Below are positions 19,276 through 28,575 of a stretch of DNA of 64,000 bases, piece after piece; within the stretch, counting starts at the first letter, position 1, and every line of letters starts with the position of its first letter. The translations under genes and the position numbers were made by a program. The stretch spans positions 35,785-99,784 of the forward strand of contig JAFVIB010000044.1 in NCBI GenBank assembly GCA_017474235.1. The letters are read 5' to 3'. This DNA comes from Alistipes sp. Lineage in GTDB: Bacteria > Bacteroidota > Bacteroidia > Bacteroidales > Rikenellaceae. The notes beneath the pieces are model-generated. The model did no database searches. It was given only the letters and a program-made list of their open reading frames with translations, and was not told where the DNA came from.

Positions 19276-19797
19276 TTAATTGTCAGTATTAAGTTTAACC
19301 AATTTTGCGCGAACAGATGTTCTGAAGATGACATTTTTACCTCTCTGCTCCACATTTGTAGAGATAACAGGCTCGATAGCTCCATCAGCACCGTACTGCA
19401 TCACCTGATTGATAAGGCGATAGATAGCCAAACGACGAGCAACACTCTCAGGTGTAAGTTCAAAAACAGACGCATTAAGATCGTAGTCATTTGACAGATA
19501 GCCCAACTTGACTATGCCGGTATGATAGCAAGTTCTACCATGCTTAGTAGTTGTATAGGTAAGTGTAAACTCGTTGTTCTCGCCAATAATCTTCTGTACC
19601 TTGCCGTAATGAGTCTCTATGTAGGTAATAGTAGCATCGGCTGTTACGGTATTGAGAATCTGATAATCTCCCTTTGTCAGATTAAGCTCCTTAAGCGATA
19701 CTGCATCGACTGTATTTACTGCTTTTGGGACAATAACATTATTAGTTGCACACGATGCAAACGAGAGTACAATAGCAAATAATAAAATCTTTTTCAT
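19276..19797 (-). CDS. Small lipoprotein of unknown function (first gene of envelope operon)
   Basis: This 173-residue lipoprotein starts at 19797. Its signal peptide KKILLFAIVLSFASC has a typical lipobox. A longer reading begins 16 codons upstream without a signal-peptide-like start and is rejected. The mature part begins with a linker, then a mixed alpha/beta domain ending ...GADGAIEPVISTNVEQR and a closing beta pair, similar in feel to other Bacteroidetes 'unknown function' lipoproteins. Eleven bases separate it from the YajG/PEGA-like gene. Upstream lies a long structured RNA element (19837-20040) and a consensus minus-strand promoter (20083-20113). Confidence 0.6.
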   Translation of the reverse strand: MKKILLFAIVLSFASCATNNVIVPKAVNTVDAVSLKELNLTKGDYQILNTVTADATITYIETHYGKVQKIIGENNEFTLTYTTTKHGRTCYHTGIVKLGYLSNDYDLNASVFELTPESVARRLAIYRLINQVMQYGADGAIEPVISTNVEQRGKNVIFRTSVRAKLVKLNTDN

Positions 19798-19836
19798 TTT
19801 TTTTACTTTTTGAAGGTTTAATACTATGTCCTCAAA

Positions 19837-20040
19837 CGCACACATAAAAAAAGCGCGGACAATACTTATATATTTGCTATTGAGGTCTTCGACTACCTGT
19901 AACCCAAATACATAGTAATATCCGCACCGACATACGGTACGAACATCAACTCTTATTCCTTAGGTTACAATGAAAGTGTCGAAGTTTCAATAGCCAAGAA
20001 CAAAAGCTAACGCTTTTTCCAAATATTTAAAATGTGTGCG
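19837..20040 (-). ncRNA. Rod-like structured RNA, 6S-RNA-like candidate
   Basis: A 204-nt stretch folds end to end into one rod. The closing stem is 19837-19845 / 20032-20040 (9 bp), then 19848-19855 / 20011-20018 (8 bp), a large bubble of 16-20 nt per side, then 19876-19883 / 19987-19994 (8 bp), 19887-19893 / 19978-19984 (7 bp), 19898-19904 / 19963-19969 (7 bp), and a small inner hairpin at 19926-19938. A closed rod with a central bubble is the shape of 6S RNA, the RNA-polymerase-binding regulator. Minus strand is favoured by an exact promoter (20083-20113) and a seven-U run near the 3' end; the plus strand is not excluded. It could instead be the 5' leader of the lipoprotein operon. Confidence 0.5.
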
Positions 20041-20082
20041 TAAAAATACGCTAATTCTCCATAGGCAAACTGTTTTATTATG

Positions 20083-20113
20083 CAAATATAGACAATATGG
20101 AGCAATTATCAAA
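20083..20113 (-). promoter_or_regulatory. Consensus minus-strand promoter TTTG-N19-TATATTTG
   Basis: Read on the minus strand, the -33 TTTG is at 20113-20110 and the -7 TATATTTG at 20090-20083, spaced 19 nt. The predicted start is near 20078. It would transcribe the structured RNA and possibly the lipoprotein operon beyond it. Confidence 0.7.
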
Positions 20114-20145
20114 TTCTTAAACCTAAAAATATTTTTGCTCTTTAT

Positions 20146-20176
20146 TCTGTAACATCTCTTTTTTTTACTAATTTTG
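20146..20176 (+). promoter_or_regulatory. Promoter TCTG-N19-TAATTTTG, predicted leaderless tsaE
   Basis: The -7 TAATTTTG (20169-20176) ends 6 nt before the tsaE ATG. The -33 is a one-mismatch TCTG at 20146-20149. Confidence 0.5.
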
Positions 20177-20182
20177 CAAATT

Positions 20183-20599
20183 ATGAAACAGATTACAATA
20201 GATTCACTAAACGAACTGCACAGTGTTGCCGAGGCGGTATTAGAGTCGCTGGATGGGCGAAATGTTGTGGCATTTTTTGCGCCGATGGGTGCAGGAAAGA
20301 CCACTCTTATCAGTGCCATAATGGAGTACACTGGCTCTAACGATACTGTGACAAGCCCGACATTTGCCCTTGTAAATCAGTACTATACAGGCAACGACGA
20401 GAGAGTTTATCACTTCGACTTTTACCGCATCAACTCTATTGCCGAGGCGTTTGATATGGGCTATGAGGAGTATTTCTACTCCGGCGACCTATGTCTTGTA
20501 GAGTGGCCCGAGAAGATTGAGCAGTTACTGCCGGAAGATACGATGGTTGTGCGCATCGAGATTATCGACGAGCATACGCGAAGATTTACGATAGATTAG
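20183..20599 (+). CDS. tsaE: tRNA threonylcarbamoyladenosine biosynthesis ATPase TsaE
   Basis: TsaE is the ATPase partner of TsaB/TsaD in t6A37 synthesis on ANN-decoding tRNAs. This protein has 138 residues with a Walker A APMGAGKTTL (residues ~33-42), SPTFALVNQY near 58 and the Walker B-like DFYR near 78, with LVEWPEKI near 104, all standard for the family. The start is the ATG at 20183; a TTG nine bases upstream lies inside the -7 box and is rejected. It is convergent with oxyR with a 3-bp gap and no visible hairpin between them. Confidence 0.95.
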   Translation: MKQITIDSLNELHSVAEAVLESLDGRNVVAFFAPMGAGKTTLISAIMEYTGSNDTVTSPTFALVNQYYTGNDERVYHFDFYRINSIAEAFDMGYEEYFYSGDLCLVEWPEKIEQLLPEDTMVVRIEIIDEHTRRFTID

Positions 20600-20602
20600 C
20601 CT

Positions 20603-21496
20603 CTACTTCTTCTTTACACAGTCAAGGATAGTCCTTTGCAGAGCCTCGACAATAGAGAGTTTTACATAAGTTCGGCGAACTGCAAGGGCTATTTTGCGGG
20701 AGTATGCACCACGAATAAGCGACTTGATTTGGCGAGAGTGCTCCTTACCTATATACTCAATAGCCATCTCAGGAATGATTGTCACGCTATTTGTACAATC
20801 TACAATACGCATCAGTGTATCAAGTGAGCCTGACTCGAAATAGTAACGAGACGGGTAGAGCGAGCGCGCCTGACAGAGTTCCAGCACCTGATCACGCATA
20901 CAGTTACCACGACTAAGCAGTACCAACTCACGCATATCTATATCAGAGACCTGAATATTACTCTTTTTATACAGAGAATTTGACGGCGACACATAGGCAT
21001 AAAAGCGGTCATCAAAGAGTTCGTACTCTGTAAAATCATCGCCACAAGTACCTCCGGCAACCAAAGCCACATCTATACGGTCTCGATTCATCTGATCCAC
21101 AAGATCCTCTGTGTGCATTTCACGAATCTCCAGCTCAACCTTCGGATAGCGCGACACAAACTCAGGAATAAACTTATGAAGGATATACGGAGCAATAGTA
21201 GGTATGACACCTAGACGAATCTTTCCGGCAATCTCACCCTTAAACTGCGAGACCACCTCCTTAATAGAGTTGTACTCTCGCAATGCCTCACGCGCCTGAG
21301 CAAGGACAACCTCTCCCGCCTCGGTAGGCACAACAGGCTTCTTTGAACGGTCGAGCAACATAACGCCCAACTCTCCCTCTAACGCCTTAATCTGCATACT
21401 GAGCGAAGGTTGTGTAACAAAACAGTGGTCGGCAGCAATCGAAAAACTACCGAAATTGGCAACTGCCAAAAGATACTCAAGCTGGATAATAGTCAT
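20603..21496 (-). CDS. oxyR: Hydrogen-peroxide-sensing LysR regulator OxyR
   Basis: This is a 297-residue LysR-type activator. The winged helix-turn-helix occupies residues 1-60 (LEYLLAVANFGSFSIAA, FVTQPSLSMQIKALE). The regulatory domain carries the two redox cysteines C199 and C208 (GNCMRDQVLELC), at the same numbers as in E. coli OxyR, so peroxide sensing through a disulfide is very likely. The start at 21496 gives the canonical MTIIQLEYLL; an ATG eight codons upstream lies on the far side of the -7 element and is rejected. It probably controls catalase and peroxidase genes elsewhere. Confidence 0.92.
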   Translation of the reverse strand: MTIIQLEYLLAVANFGSFSIAADHCFVTQPSLSMQIKALEGELGVMLLDRSKKPVVPTEAGEVVLAQAREALREYNSIKEVVSQFKGEIAGKIRLGVIPTIAPYILHKFIPEFVSRYPKVELEIREMHTEDLVDQMNRDRIDVALVAGGTCGDDFTEYELFDDRFYAYVSPSNSLYKKSNIQVSDIDMRELVLLSRGNCMRDQVLELCQARSLYPSRYYFESGSLDTLMRIVDCTNSVTIIPEMAIEYIGKEHSRQIKSLIRGAYSRKIALAVRRTYVKLSIVEALQRTILDCVKKK

Positions 21497-21500
21497 AGTA

Positions 21501-21508
21501 CAAAAATA
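21501..21508 (-). promoter_or_regulatory. -7 element (TATTTTTG), predicted leaderless oxyR
   Basis: An exact minus-strand TAnnTTTG match ends 4 nt before the oxyR ATG. No TTTG is seen at -33. Confidence 0.45.
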
Positions 21509-21542
21509 TTCTGATGACAAAGTTATAAAAAAAAGTTATACT

Positions 21543-21575
21543 TTTGCCTAATCTCCACATTTTTTTATATTTTTG
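21543..21575 (+). promoter_or_regulatory. Consensus promoter TTTG-N21-TATTTTTG
   Basis: -33 at 21543-21546 and -7 at 21568-21575 give a 45-nt leader region before trpS. Confidence 0.7.
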
Positions 21576-21620
21576 TAGCTTAATTGGTTACATATAACAA
21601 AAAAGAGAAATACAGACACT

Positions 21621-22748
21621 ATGGGTAAGATAATTTTGACTGGCGACCGCCCAACAGGACGCCTCCACTTGGGACACTTTGTTGGTTCACTCTCTCGTCG
21701 CGTAGAGCTTCAGAATAGCGGGGAGTTTGAGAAGATTTTTATTATGATTGCCGACGCTCAAGCCCTTACAGACAATGCCGACAATCCTGACAAGGTGCGT
21801 CAGAACATTATCGAGGTGGCTCTTGACTACCTCTCTTGCGGCATTGACCCAAATGTTTCGACAATATTTATACAGTCACAGGTAGCAGAGCTTTGCGAGC
21901 TTGCATTCTACTATATGAATCTTGTTACCGTGTCGCGCTTGCAGCGCAACCCTACTGTAAAGACCGAGATTAAGATGCGTGGCTTCTCGGAAGATGTTAC
22001 AGAGGGCGACACTACACAGAAGAAAGGTATTCCTGTCGGTTTCTTTACCTACCCTATCTCTCAGGCGGCAGATATTACAGCCTTCAAGGCTACAACCGTT
22101 CCTGTGGGAGAGGATCAGGAACCTATGATTGAGCAGACCCGTGAAATTGTACACAAGTTCAACTCTATCTATGGTCAGACCCTTGTAACTCCGGAGATTT
22201 TGCTCCCATCAAATAATGCTTGTCTGCGCCTGCCGGGTACTGACGGAAAGGCGAAGATGAGTAAGTCTCTCGGAAACTGCATCTACCTCTCCGATACCGA
22301 GAAGGAGGTTAAGCAGAAGGTTATGGGTATGTACACCGACCCGAACCACCTTCGCGTTGAGGATCCGGGTCAGGTTGAGGGCAACTGCGTATTTACCTAT
22401 CTCGACGCCTTCTGTCGTCCGGAGCACTTTGCGCTCTATCTGCCTGAGTACGAAAATCTTGATGCTCTGAAAGAGCACTATCGCCGTGGCGGTTTGGGCG
22501 ATGTTAAGTGTAAGAAGTTCCTCATCGCTATTCTCAACGAGCTGCTTGCCCCTATTCGTGAGCGCAGAGCATATTGGGAGCAGAATATTGAAGAGGTATA
22601 TCGCATTCTCGAGCAGGGCTCTAATGAGGCTCGCGCAGTAGCTGCACAGACTCTTAATGATGTTCGTAATGCGATGAAAATCAACTATTTTGCCGACCGC
22701 GAGTTGATTGCACAGCAGGCAGAGCGTTATAAGGCAGAGCACAAATAG
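21621..22748 (+). CDS. trpS: Tryptophanyl-tRNA synthetase
   Basis: This class I synthetase charges tRNA-Trp. It has 375 residues, somewhat longer than the usual ~330. The HIGH-like motif is [13 protein letters not shown] (residues ~12-24) and the KMSKS motif GKAMSKSLGN-like ([10 protein letters not shown] near 210). The GDR start, the substrate-pocket DAQALTDNA and the [14 protein letters not shown] segment match the family. It is transcribed from its own consensus promoter and followed after 9 nt by a ClC channel gene. Confidence 0.96.
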   Translation: MGKIILTGDRPTGRLHLGHFVGSLSRRVELQNSGEFEKIFIMIADAQALTDNADNPDKVRQNIIEVALDYLSCGIDPNVSTIFIQSQVAELCELAFYYMNLVTVSRLQRNPTVKTEIKMRGFSEDVTEGDTTQKKGIPVGFFTYPISQAADITAFKATTVPVGEDQEPMIEQTREIVHKFNSIYGQTLVTPEILLPSNNACLRLPGTDGKAKMSKSLGNCIYLSDTEKEVKQKVMGMYTDPNHLRVEDPGQVEGNCVFTYLDAFCRPEHFALYLPEYENLDALKEHYRRGGLGDVKCKKFLIAILNELLAPIRERRAYWEQNIEEVYRILEQGSNEARAVAAQTLNDVRNAMKINYFADRELIAQQAERYKAEHK

Positions 22749-22757
22749 TCACATAGT

Positions 22758-24569
22758 ATGGAGATTATTGAAGAGTCGAAATACATTAAACCTGCGGGGC
22801 GGGAGAAGATATACCGCTGGTTTTTGCGACTGACAAAGCGTTTTAGCGAGCGACAGGTGCTTGCTATACTCGCTGTGCTTGTCGGTGCATTTGCCGGATT
22901 GGGTACATATCTGTTTGAGGTGTTGCTACACCTTATCAAAAGTTGCCTTGTCAATTGGTTTGATGTCGATACATTCCATATTCTCTACCTGATATACCCG
23001 GGTATCGGTATTATTCTCGCCACACTCTTTGTAAAGTACATTGTCCGCGACAATATCTCGGAGGGAGTTACAAGAGTGCTATACGCAATGTCAAGGCGAG
23101 GGTCGCGCATTGCAGGGCATAACTGCTGGACCTCTATTGTAGGTGGTGCAACCACTATCGGCTTTGGAGGCTCCGTAGGTCCGGAGGCACCGATTGTGCT
23201 TACAGGAGCTGCAATAGGCTCAAATATCGGTAAACTTGCCAAGTTGAACTATAAGAACATTACCCTACTTCTCTGTTGTGGTGCAGGTGCTGCCGTGGCT
23301 GCAATTTTCAAAGCTCCAATTACAGGTGTGGTCTTTGTTCTTGAGATTTTGATGCTCGATATCACCTCTGCGTCGGTTATTCCTCTGCTCATATCGTCAA
23401 TTACCGCAACTACGCTGGCGATTGTACTAAGAGGTTGGGACCCGATTATATCGGTAACACTATCTACTGCTGACGCCTTCCAAATCAAGCAGATACCACT
23501 CTTTATACTCCTCGGATGTATGTGTGGAGCGATGTCATACTACTTCACAAGCACAAACTCTGCCATAGGCAAGCGCATAGGGGCACTGAAGAGCCAGTAT
23601 CACAAGTGGTTAGCCGGCGGTGTTATCCTCGGTTTGCTGATATTCCTCTTTCCCGCGCTCTATGGCGAGGGTTATGAGGCTTTCGTATCGCTGATGCACG
23701 GCGATAAGCAGACAATATTCGAGAGGTCGCTATTCTATCCGTTCAGAGATATTGATTGGGTAGTTCTGCTATATGTGATTGCAACAATGCTCTTCAAGGT
23801 TATTGCCACAGCTACAACAAATGCTGCCGGAGGTGTCGGTGGAACATTCGCGCCATCCCTCTTTGTGGGTGCGTTTACAGGTGCATCTTTGGCAATATTC
23901 TGTCAGCTATGTTTCGATTGGGAGGTCTCTATTGCAACATTTACCCTTGTAGGTATGGCGGGAGTGATGGCGGGAGTGATGAAAGCTCCGCTGACATCAA
24001 TATTCCTTATCGCAGAGCTATCAAACGGCTATGGTCTCTTCATACCGCTGATGATTGTTGCCTGTATAGCCTTTGCTGTCGGCTACTATCTTGACCCTGA
24101 CTCTATCTACACAAAGCGTCTGAGGGCAAGCGGAGATTTGCTGACACACGACAAAGACCAATCGGTACTTGTCTTTCTGAAGCTCGAAGATTTGATGGAG
24201 ACCGACTTTGTGCGTCTGCGTGAGAATGTCACACTCGGAGATGTTGTCTCGATAATCTCAACGGCTCGTCGTAATATCTTCCCTGTGATAGACAACTTCG
24301 GTCATCTGCTCGGAGTGGTACAACTTGACGATCTGCGCGAGGATATGTTTAAGCAGAGCAAATGGGGGAATCCTATTACAAGCTATATGATTCAACCACC
24401 TGACAGAATTATCGAGAAGGAGTTGATTGGAGAGGTATTACCACGCTTTGAACAGAACCATACTTGGATGCTGCCTGTGGTAGATAAAGATAACAGATAT
24501 AAGGGTTTTATCTCCAAATCGAAAATCCTTAATGCCTACCGCGAACAGCTTGTAAATATATCACAATAG
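22758..24569 (+). CDS. ClC-family chloride channel/antiporter with C-terminal CBS pair
   Basis: This 603-residue membrane protein has about 430 residues of ClC core followed by two CBS domains (~460-595). The filter and gate motif is GGSVGPEAPIVLTG near residue 138, where the gating glutamate is kept but the usual G-R-E-G-P context is changed to G-P-E-A-P. A second helix-start motif, GGVGGTFAPSLFVGA, is near 358. The gating Glu suggests proton-coupled or gated anion transport. The CBS pair suggests nucleotide regulation. It sits between trpS and a HAD phosphatase with short gaps. Confidence 0.9.
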   Translation: MEIIEESKYIKPAGREKIYRWFLRLTKRFSERQVLAILAVLVGAFAGLGTYLFEVLLHLIKSCLVNWFDVDTFHILYLIYPGIGIILATLFVKYIVRDNISEGVTRVLYAMSRRGSRIAGHNCWTSIVGGATTIGFGGSVGPEAPIVLTGAAIGSNIGKLAKLNYKNITLLLCCGAGAAVAAIFKAPITGVVFVLEILMLDITSASVIPLLISSITATTLAIVLRGWDPIISVTLSTADAFQIKQIPLFILLGCMCGAMSYYFTSTNSAIGKRIGALKSQYHKWLAGGVILGLLIFLFPALYGEGYEAFVSLMHGDKQTIFERSLFYPFRDIDWVVLLYVIATMLFKVIATATTNAAGGVGGTFAPSLFVGAFTGASLAIFCQLCFDWEVSIATFTLVGMAGVMAGVMKAPLTSIFLIAELSNGYGLFIPLMIVACIAFAVGYYLDPDSIYTKRLRASGDLLTHDKDQSVLVFLKLEDLMETDFVRLRENVTLGDVVSIISTARRNIFPVIDNFGHLLGVVQLDDLREDMFKQSKWGNPITSYMIQPPDRIIEKELIGEVLPRFEQNHTWMLPVVDKDNRYKGFISKSKILNAYREQLVNISQ

Positions 24570-24587
24570 CCAAACAACAGACTGACT

Positions 24588-25238
24588 ATGAGCAACATAA
24601 AATTCGTAATGCTCGATTTTGACGGCACTACAGCAGATACCACTCCAAGCATTCTCTACTGCGCAGACAAGGTGTGTCAGGCAGAGGGTTATATCCTTGA
24701 CCACGAGCTACTTGCACGCAACACGGGATATACCACAGAGGCTGCATTCGAGTTCCTTACAGGCAGTAAAGACTCTGTGCTTATCGAGCGTATGTCGAAG
24801 CTTTATCGTGATATGTACAACTCTGAGGGATTGGAGATGATTACTCTTTTTGACGGGGTGTTGGAGACAATGAAGGCTCTTCATCAAAAGGGTATCAAGA
24901 TGGCTATTGCAACAAATAATATCACATCGGTAATAGCCAAGATGGCAGACAAGCTCGGCATGACTCCATATCTTGACAACTTTGTATGCCTTGATGATGT
25001 TGTCAATGGCAAGCCTGAGCCCGATATTGCAATAGAGGCTATGCGTCGCGCGGGTTGCACACCCGAGGAGTCGATAGTTGTCGGAGACTCTACATTCGAT
25101 ATGGGTATGGGTGTCAATGCAGGGTGTCGCTGCTGTGGCGTAACATACGGCAGCCACGACCGTCAGACACTCTTTAATAGCGGTGCAAGTTGGGTTATAG
25201 ATGACTTCAGAGAGCTTGAAAAGATAGTACTCGGATAA
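24588..25238 (+). CDS. HAD-superfamily hydrolase, phosphoglycolate phosphatase-like
   Basis: This is a 216-residue HAD IA phosphatase. Motif I LDFDGTTADTTP (residues 9-20), motif II ATNN near 104, motif III Lys in NGKPEPDIA near 142 and motif IV VGDSTFDMGMGVNAG near 165 are all present. Motif IV and overall length fit the Gph/phosphoglycolate phosphatase group, though pyrophosphatase PpaX-like activity is also possible. The stop overlaps the rnhA start (TAATG), indicating coupling. Confidence 0.82.
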   Translation: MSNIKFVMLDFDGTTADTTPSILYCADKVCQAEGYILDHELLARNTGYTTEAAFEFLTGSKDSVLIERMSKLYRDMYNSEGLEMITLFDGVLETMKALHQKGIKMAIATNNITSVIAKMADKLGMTPYLDNFVCLDDVVNGKPEPDIAIEAMRRAGCTPEESIVVGDSTFDMGMGVNAGCRCCGVTYGSHDRQTLFNSGASWVIDDFRELEKIVLG

Positions 25239-25699
25239 TGGCAACTCCTGTAATTACAATATATACAGACGGCTCAGCACTTGGCAACCCGGGAAAGGGT
25301 GGCTACGGAGTTGTGCTTATCAGCGGACCTCACCGCAAGGAGTTGTCGGCAGGTTTTCGTCTGACAACAAACAACCGTATGGAGCTTATGGCAGTCTGTG
25401 TAGCCCTTGAGACTCTCAAGTTTGAAGGCTCGGATGTGACTATATACTCCGACTCAAAATATGTTGTCGATGCAGTGAGCAAAGGCTGGGTATTCGGCTG
25501 GGAGCAAAAGCGATTTAAGGATAAGAAAAACCCCGACCTTTGGATGCGTTTTCTCAATAGCTATCGTCGCCACAAAGTCCGCTTTGTATGGATTAAAGGT
25601 CACGCCGAAACTGTCGAAAACAACCGTTGTGACACCCTTGCAGTCGCTGCTGCAAACTCAGACAGACTATTGGAAGATACCGGTTATCAACCGGAGTAA
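25238..25699 (+). CDS. rnhA: Ribonuclease HI
   Basis: RNase HI cleaves RNA in RNA-DNA hybrids. This 153-residue protein carries the catalytic set: Asp in ITIYTDGSALGNPG (residues 6-19), Glu in NNRMELMAV near 48, Asp in YSDSKYVVDAV near 70, and the late Asp in ENNRCDTLA near 134. It contains the basic-protrusion WEQKRFKDKKNPDLW. The start overlaps the preceding HAD stop. It is convergent with valS across a clear terminator. Confidence 0.96.
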   Translation: MATPVITIYTDGSALGNPGKGGYGVVLISGPHRKELSAGFRLTTNNRMELMAVCVALETLKFEGSDVTIYSDSKYVVDAVSKGWVFGWEQKRFKDKKNPDLWMRFLNSYRRHKVRFVWIKGHAETVENNRCDTLAVAAANSDRLLEDTGYQPE

Positions 25700-25706
25700 T
25701 AACAAT

Positions 25707-25736
25707 AAAGGGTCGCACCGCTTGGTACGACCCTTT
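25707..25736. terminator. Bidirectional terminator between rnhA and valS
   Basis: A 9-bp perfect stem (25707-25715 / 25728-25736) extends inward by three more pairs. Confidence 0.75.
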
Positions 25737-25753
25737 ACTGTTTATTATAGTTA

Positions 25754-28381
25754 TTACTTCAAAGCAGTCAACTGCTCCTTGATTGCTGCAATCTTCGCCT
25801 CAGCATCCGACTGCTTTGCACGCTCATTTGCAACAACCTGCGCAGGTGCTGAAGATACGAAACGCTCATTTGAAAGTTTCTTCATCACAGACGCAAGGAA
25901 GCCCTCATAGTATGCCAAATCCTTCTCGAGCTTTGCAATCTCCTCCTCAACATTTACATTATCGTCCATAGGGATAAAGTATTGAGTAGTCTTTACGATA
26001 AAGCCCGCATCGGTAGGATTCTTCTCTGTCACAGGTGTCACTGCCGAGAGGTTACCCATCTTAACAAGCACAGCCTCAAACTCCTTTGGATAGTTATCAT
26101 CAACAACAACCTTCAGCTCGACAGCCTCCTTCTGTGGAAGGTTCTTCTGCTTGCGGACATTACGGATAGCAGATACTGCCTCCTGAAGCAGAGAGAAACG
26201 AGCGAGGAGGTTTTCGTCAGCAGCTGCTGCCTTTGGCATTGGGCTGACCATAATAGACTCGCCCGCAGCGCGAGGTGCAAGGTCCTGCCAAATCTCCTCT
26301 GTAACAAACGGCATAAACGGATGCAGAACGAGCATCAACTGCTCAAAGAAGAGCTTTGTCTGCTCGATAGTTGTCTTATCTGCAGGCTGACCATAAGCCG
26401 GCTTGACAATCTCGAGATACCAACCGCTGAAGTCGTCCCAGAAGAGTTTATAAGCAACCATAAGAGCCTCAGAGATACGGTAGCTGCGGAAGTTATCCTC
26501 AATCTCTGTGAGTGCAGCGTTGAGTTTCTCGCGGAACCAAGCGACTGCCGCAGCATTATTACTGCTCTGTGCAAGATTCTCATCAACACTCCAACCGTTG
26601 ATAAGGCGGTATGCGTTCCAAATCTTATTACCGAAATTACGACCCTGCTCGCAGAGTGCATCATCAAACATAAGGTCATTACCTGCGCTTGAGCAGAGCA
26701 TCATAGCTACACGAACTCCATCTGCACCATACTGAGCAATAAGATCAAGTGGGTCCGGAGAGTTACCGAGCTGCTTAGACATCTTGCGACCAATCTTATC
26801 ACGCACAATACCTGTGAAATAGACATTGCGGAACGGCATCTGACCGCGATACTCATATCCCGCCATAATCATACGGGCAACCCAGAAGAAGATAATATCC
26901 GGACCTGTAACAAGGTCGTTTGTCGGATAGTAATACTTAATCTGCTCGTTATCAGGGTTACGAATACCATCAAATACAGAGATAGGCCAGAGCCAAGAGC
27001 TGAACCAAGTATCCAGCACATCCTCGTCCTGACGAAGGTCTGCAAGAGTAAGGCTGCTATCGCCACTCTTCTGCTGTGCAAGCACAAGTGCCTCCTCAGC
27101 ACTCTCTGCTACAACATAGCCACCCTTTGGCAGGTAGTATGCCGGAATACGCTGACCCCACCACAACTGACGGCTGATACACCAATCCTTGATATTCTCC
27201 ATCCAATGGCGGTATGTATTCTTGTACTTCTCTGGTACAAAACGGATAACATCCTCAAGCACAGCCTTTGTTGCAGGCTTTGCAATCTCGGACATAGACA
27301 TAAACCACTGCATAGAGAGCTTTGGCTCAATAGCAACACCTGTACGCTCAGAGTAGCCCACATTGTTTGTATAAGCCTCTGTCTTCTCCATAAGACCGGC
27401 AGCCTCAAGGTCCTTCTCAATCTGCTTGCGACACTCAAAGCGGTCCATACCTACATAAAGACCAACCTTATCATTGATAGTACCATCATCATTGAAGATA
27501 TCGATAGTCTCAAGAGCATACTTCTCGCCAAGCATATAGTCGTTCACATCGTGTGCAGGGGTCACCTTGAGCGCACCTGTACCAAACTCGATATCTACAT
27601 ACTCGTCACGAATAATCGGGATAGAACGACCTACAAGCGGTACTATTACACGCGCACCCTTCGGAACATCGGCATAGCGAGGGTCTGCAGGGTTAAGGCA
27701 GACTGCGCTATCGCCCAAAATTGTCTCCGGACGGGTTGTTGCAACGATAATATTGCGGTCTGTACCCTCCAACTTGTAGCGCAGATAGTAGAGTTTACCC
27801 TGCGACTCCTTGTATATAACCTCCTCGTCTGACAGAGCGGTCTTTGCAGAAGGATCCCAATGCACCATACGCACACCGCGGTAGATTTTACCCTTATTGT
27901 AGAGGTCACAGAAGACCTTAATAACACCCTCTGTACGAGCCTCATCCATTGTAAAGCAGGTGCGGTCCCAATCACAAGATGCACCCAACTTACGGAGCTG
28001 CTTGAGGATAATTCCACCGTGCTTCTCCTTCCACTCCCAAGCGTGGGCGAGGAACTGCTCACGAGTAAGCGACGCCTTATCTATACCCTCAGCCTTGAGC
28101 TTTGCTACCACCTTAGCCTCAGTTGCAATACTTGCGTGGTCAGTACCCGGAACCCAACAAGCATTCTTGCCGAGCATACGAGCGCGACGCACCAGCACAT
28201 CCTGAAGCGTATTGTTGAGCATATGACCCATGTGGAGCATTCCTGTCACATTTGGTGGCGGGATAACGATTGTGAACGGCTCACGCTCGTCCGGCTCTGA
28301 ATGGAAGAGGTTGTGGTCGCACCAATAGTCGTACCACTTCTGTTCAATCTCCTGCGGAGTGTACTTATCTGCTATCTGCAT
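25754..28381 (-). CDS. valS: Valyl-tRNA synthetase
   Basis: This 875-residue class I synthetase charges tRNA-Val. It shows the HIGH-like motif [15 protein letters not shown] (residues ~41-55), the CP1 editing insertion ([10 protein letters not shown], near 218), [12 protein letters not shown] (near 535) and a C-terminal coiled coil (~805-875) that grips the tRNA elbow. The [10 protein letters not shown] and [15 protein letters not shown] stretches are typical. It stands alone on the minus strand and is divergent from lon. Confidence 0.97.
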   Translation of the reverse strand: MQIADKYTPQEIEQKWYDYWCDHNLFHSEPDEREPFTIVIPPPNVTGMLHMGHMLNNTLQDVLVRRARMLGKNACWVPGTDHASIATEAKVVAKLKAEGIDKASLTREQFLAHAWEWKEKHGGIILKQLRKLGASCDWDRTCFTMDEARTEGVIKVFCDLYNKGKIYRGVRMVHWDPSAKTALSDEEVIYKESQGKLYYLRYKLEGTDRNIIVATTRPETILGDSAVCLNPADPRYADVPKGARVIVPLVGRSIPIIRDEYVDIEFGTGALKVTPAHDVNDYMLGEKYALETIDIFNDDGTINDKVGLYVGMDRFECRKQIEKDLEAAGLMEKTEAYTNNVGYSERTGVAIEPKLSMQWFMSMSEIAKPATKAVLEDVIRFVPEKYKNTYRHWMENIKDWCISRQLWWGQRIPAYYLPKGGYVVAESAEEALVLAQQKSGDSSLTLADLRQDEDVLDTWFSSWLWPISVFDGIRNPDNEQIKYYYPTNDLVTGPDIIFFWVARMIMAGYEYRGQMPFRNVYFTGIVRDKIGRKMSKQLGNSPDPLDLIAQYGADGVRVAMMLCSSAGNDLMFDDALCEQGRNFGNKIWNAYRLINGWSVDENLAQSSNNAAAVAWFREKLNAALTEIEDNFRSYRISEALMVAYKLFWDDFSGWYLEIVKPAYGQPADKTTIEQTKLFFEQLMLVLHPFMPFVTEEIWQDLAPRAAGESIMVSPMPKAAAADENLLARFSLLQEAVSAIRNVRKQKNLPQKEAVELKVVVDDNYPKEFEAVLVKMGNLSAVTPVTEKNPTDAGFIVKTTQYFIPMDDNVNVEEEIAKLEKDLAYYEGFLASVMKKLSNERFVSSAPAQVVANERAKQSDAEAKIAAIKEQLTALK

Positions 28382-28417
28382 TGTATGATATTTTTAGTTA
28401 TAATCCAATTCAACCCA

Positions 28418-28425
28418 CAAAGATA
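28418..28425 (-). promoter_or_regulatory. -7 element (TATCTTTG) upstream of valS
   Basis: An exact minus-strand match lies 36 nt from the valS start. No clear -33. Confidence 0.4.
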
Positions 28426-28497
28426 GTAAAACTATTCCGAAAAAAGTGTTTTTTGTACCACTATTTATACCACAAGTCGTTTTTTTACCGTTTTAGC

Positions 28498-28528
28498 ATT
28501 GAAGAACAGAGAAAAAGTATTATCTTTG
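28498..28528 (+). promoter_or_regulatory. Promoter ATTG-N19-TATCTTTG for lon
   Basis: An exact -7 (28521-28528) and a one-mismatch -33 (ATTG, 28498-28501) give a leader of about 43 nt before lon. Confidence 0.6.
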
Positions 28529-28575
28529 TACGATTATAACTGTACCCACACGGGGAATATATTTAGTTAAGAACT

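Noticed and set aside
27206-27832. A 208-residue plus-strand frame inside valS
   Set aside because: Antisense to intact valS; the translation is Cys/Leu/Arg rich without domain character.
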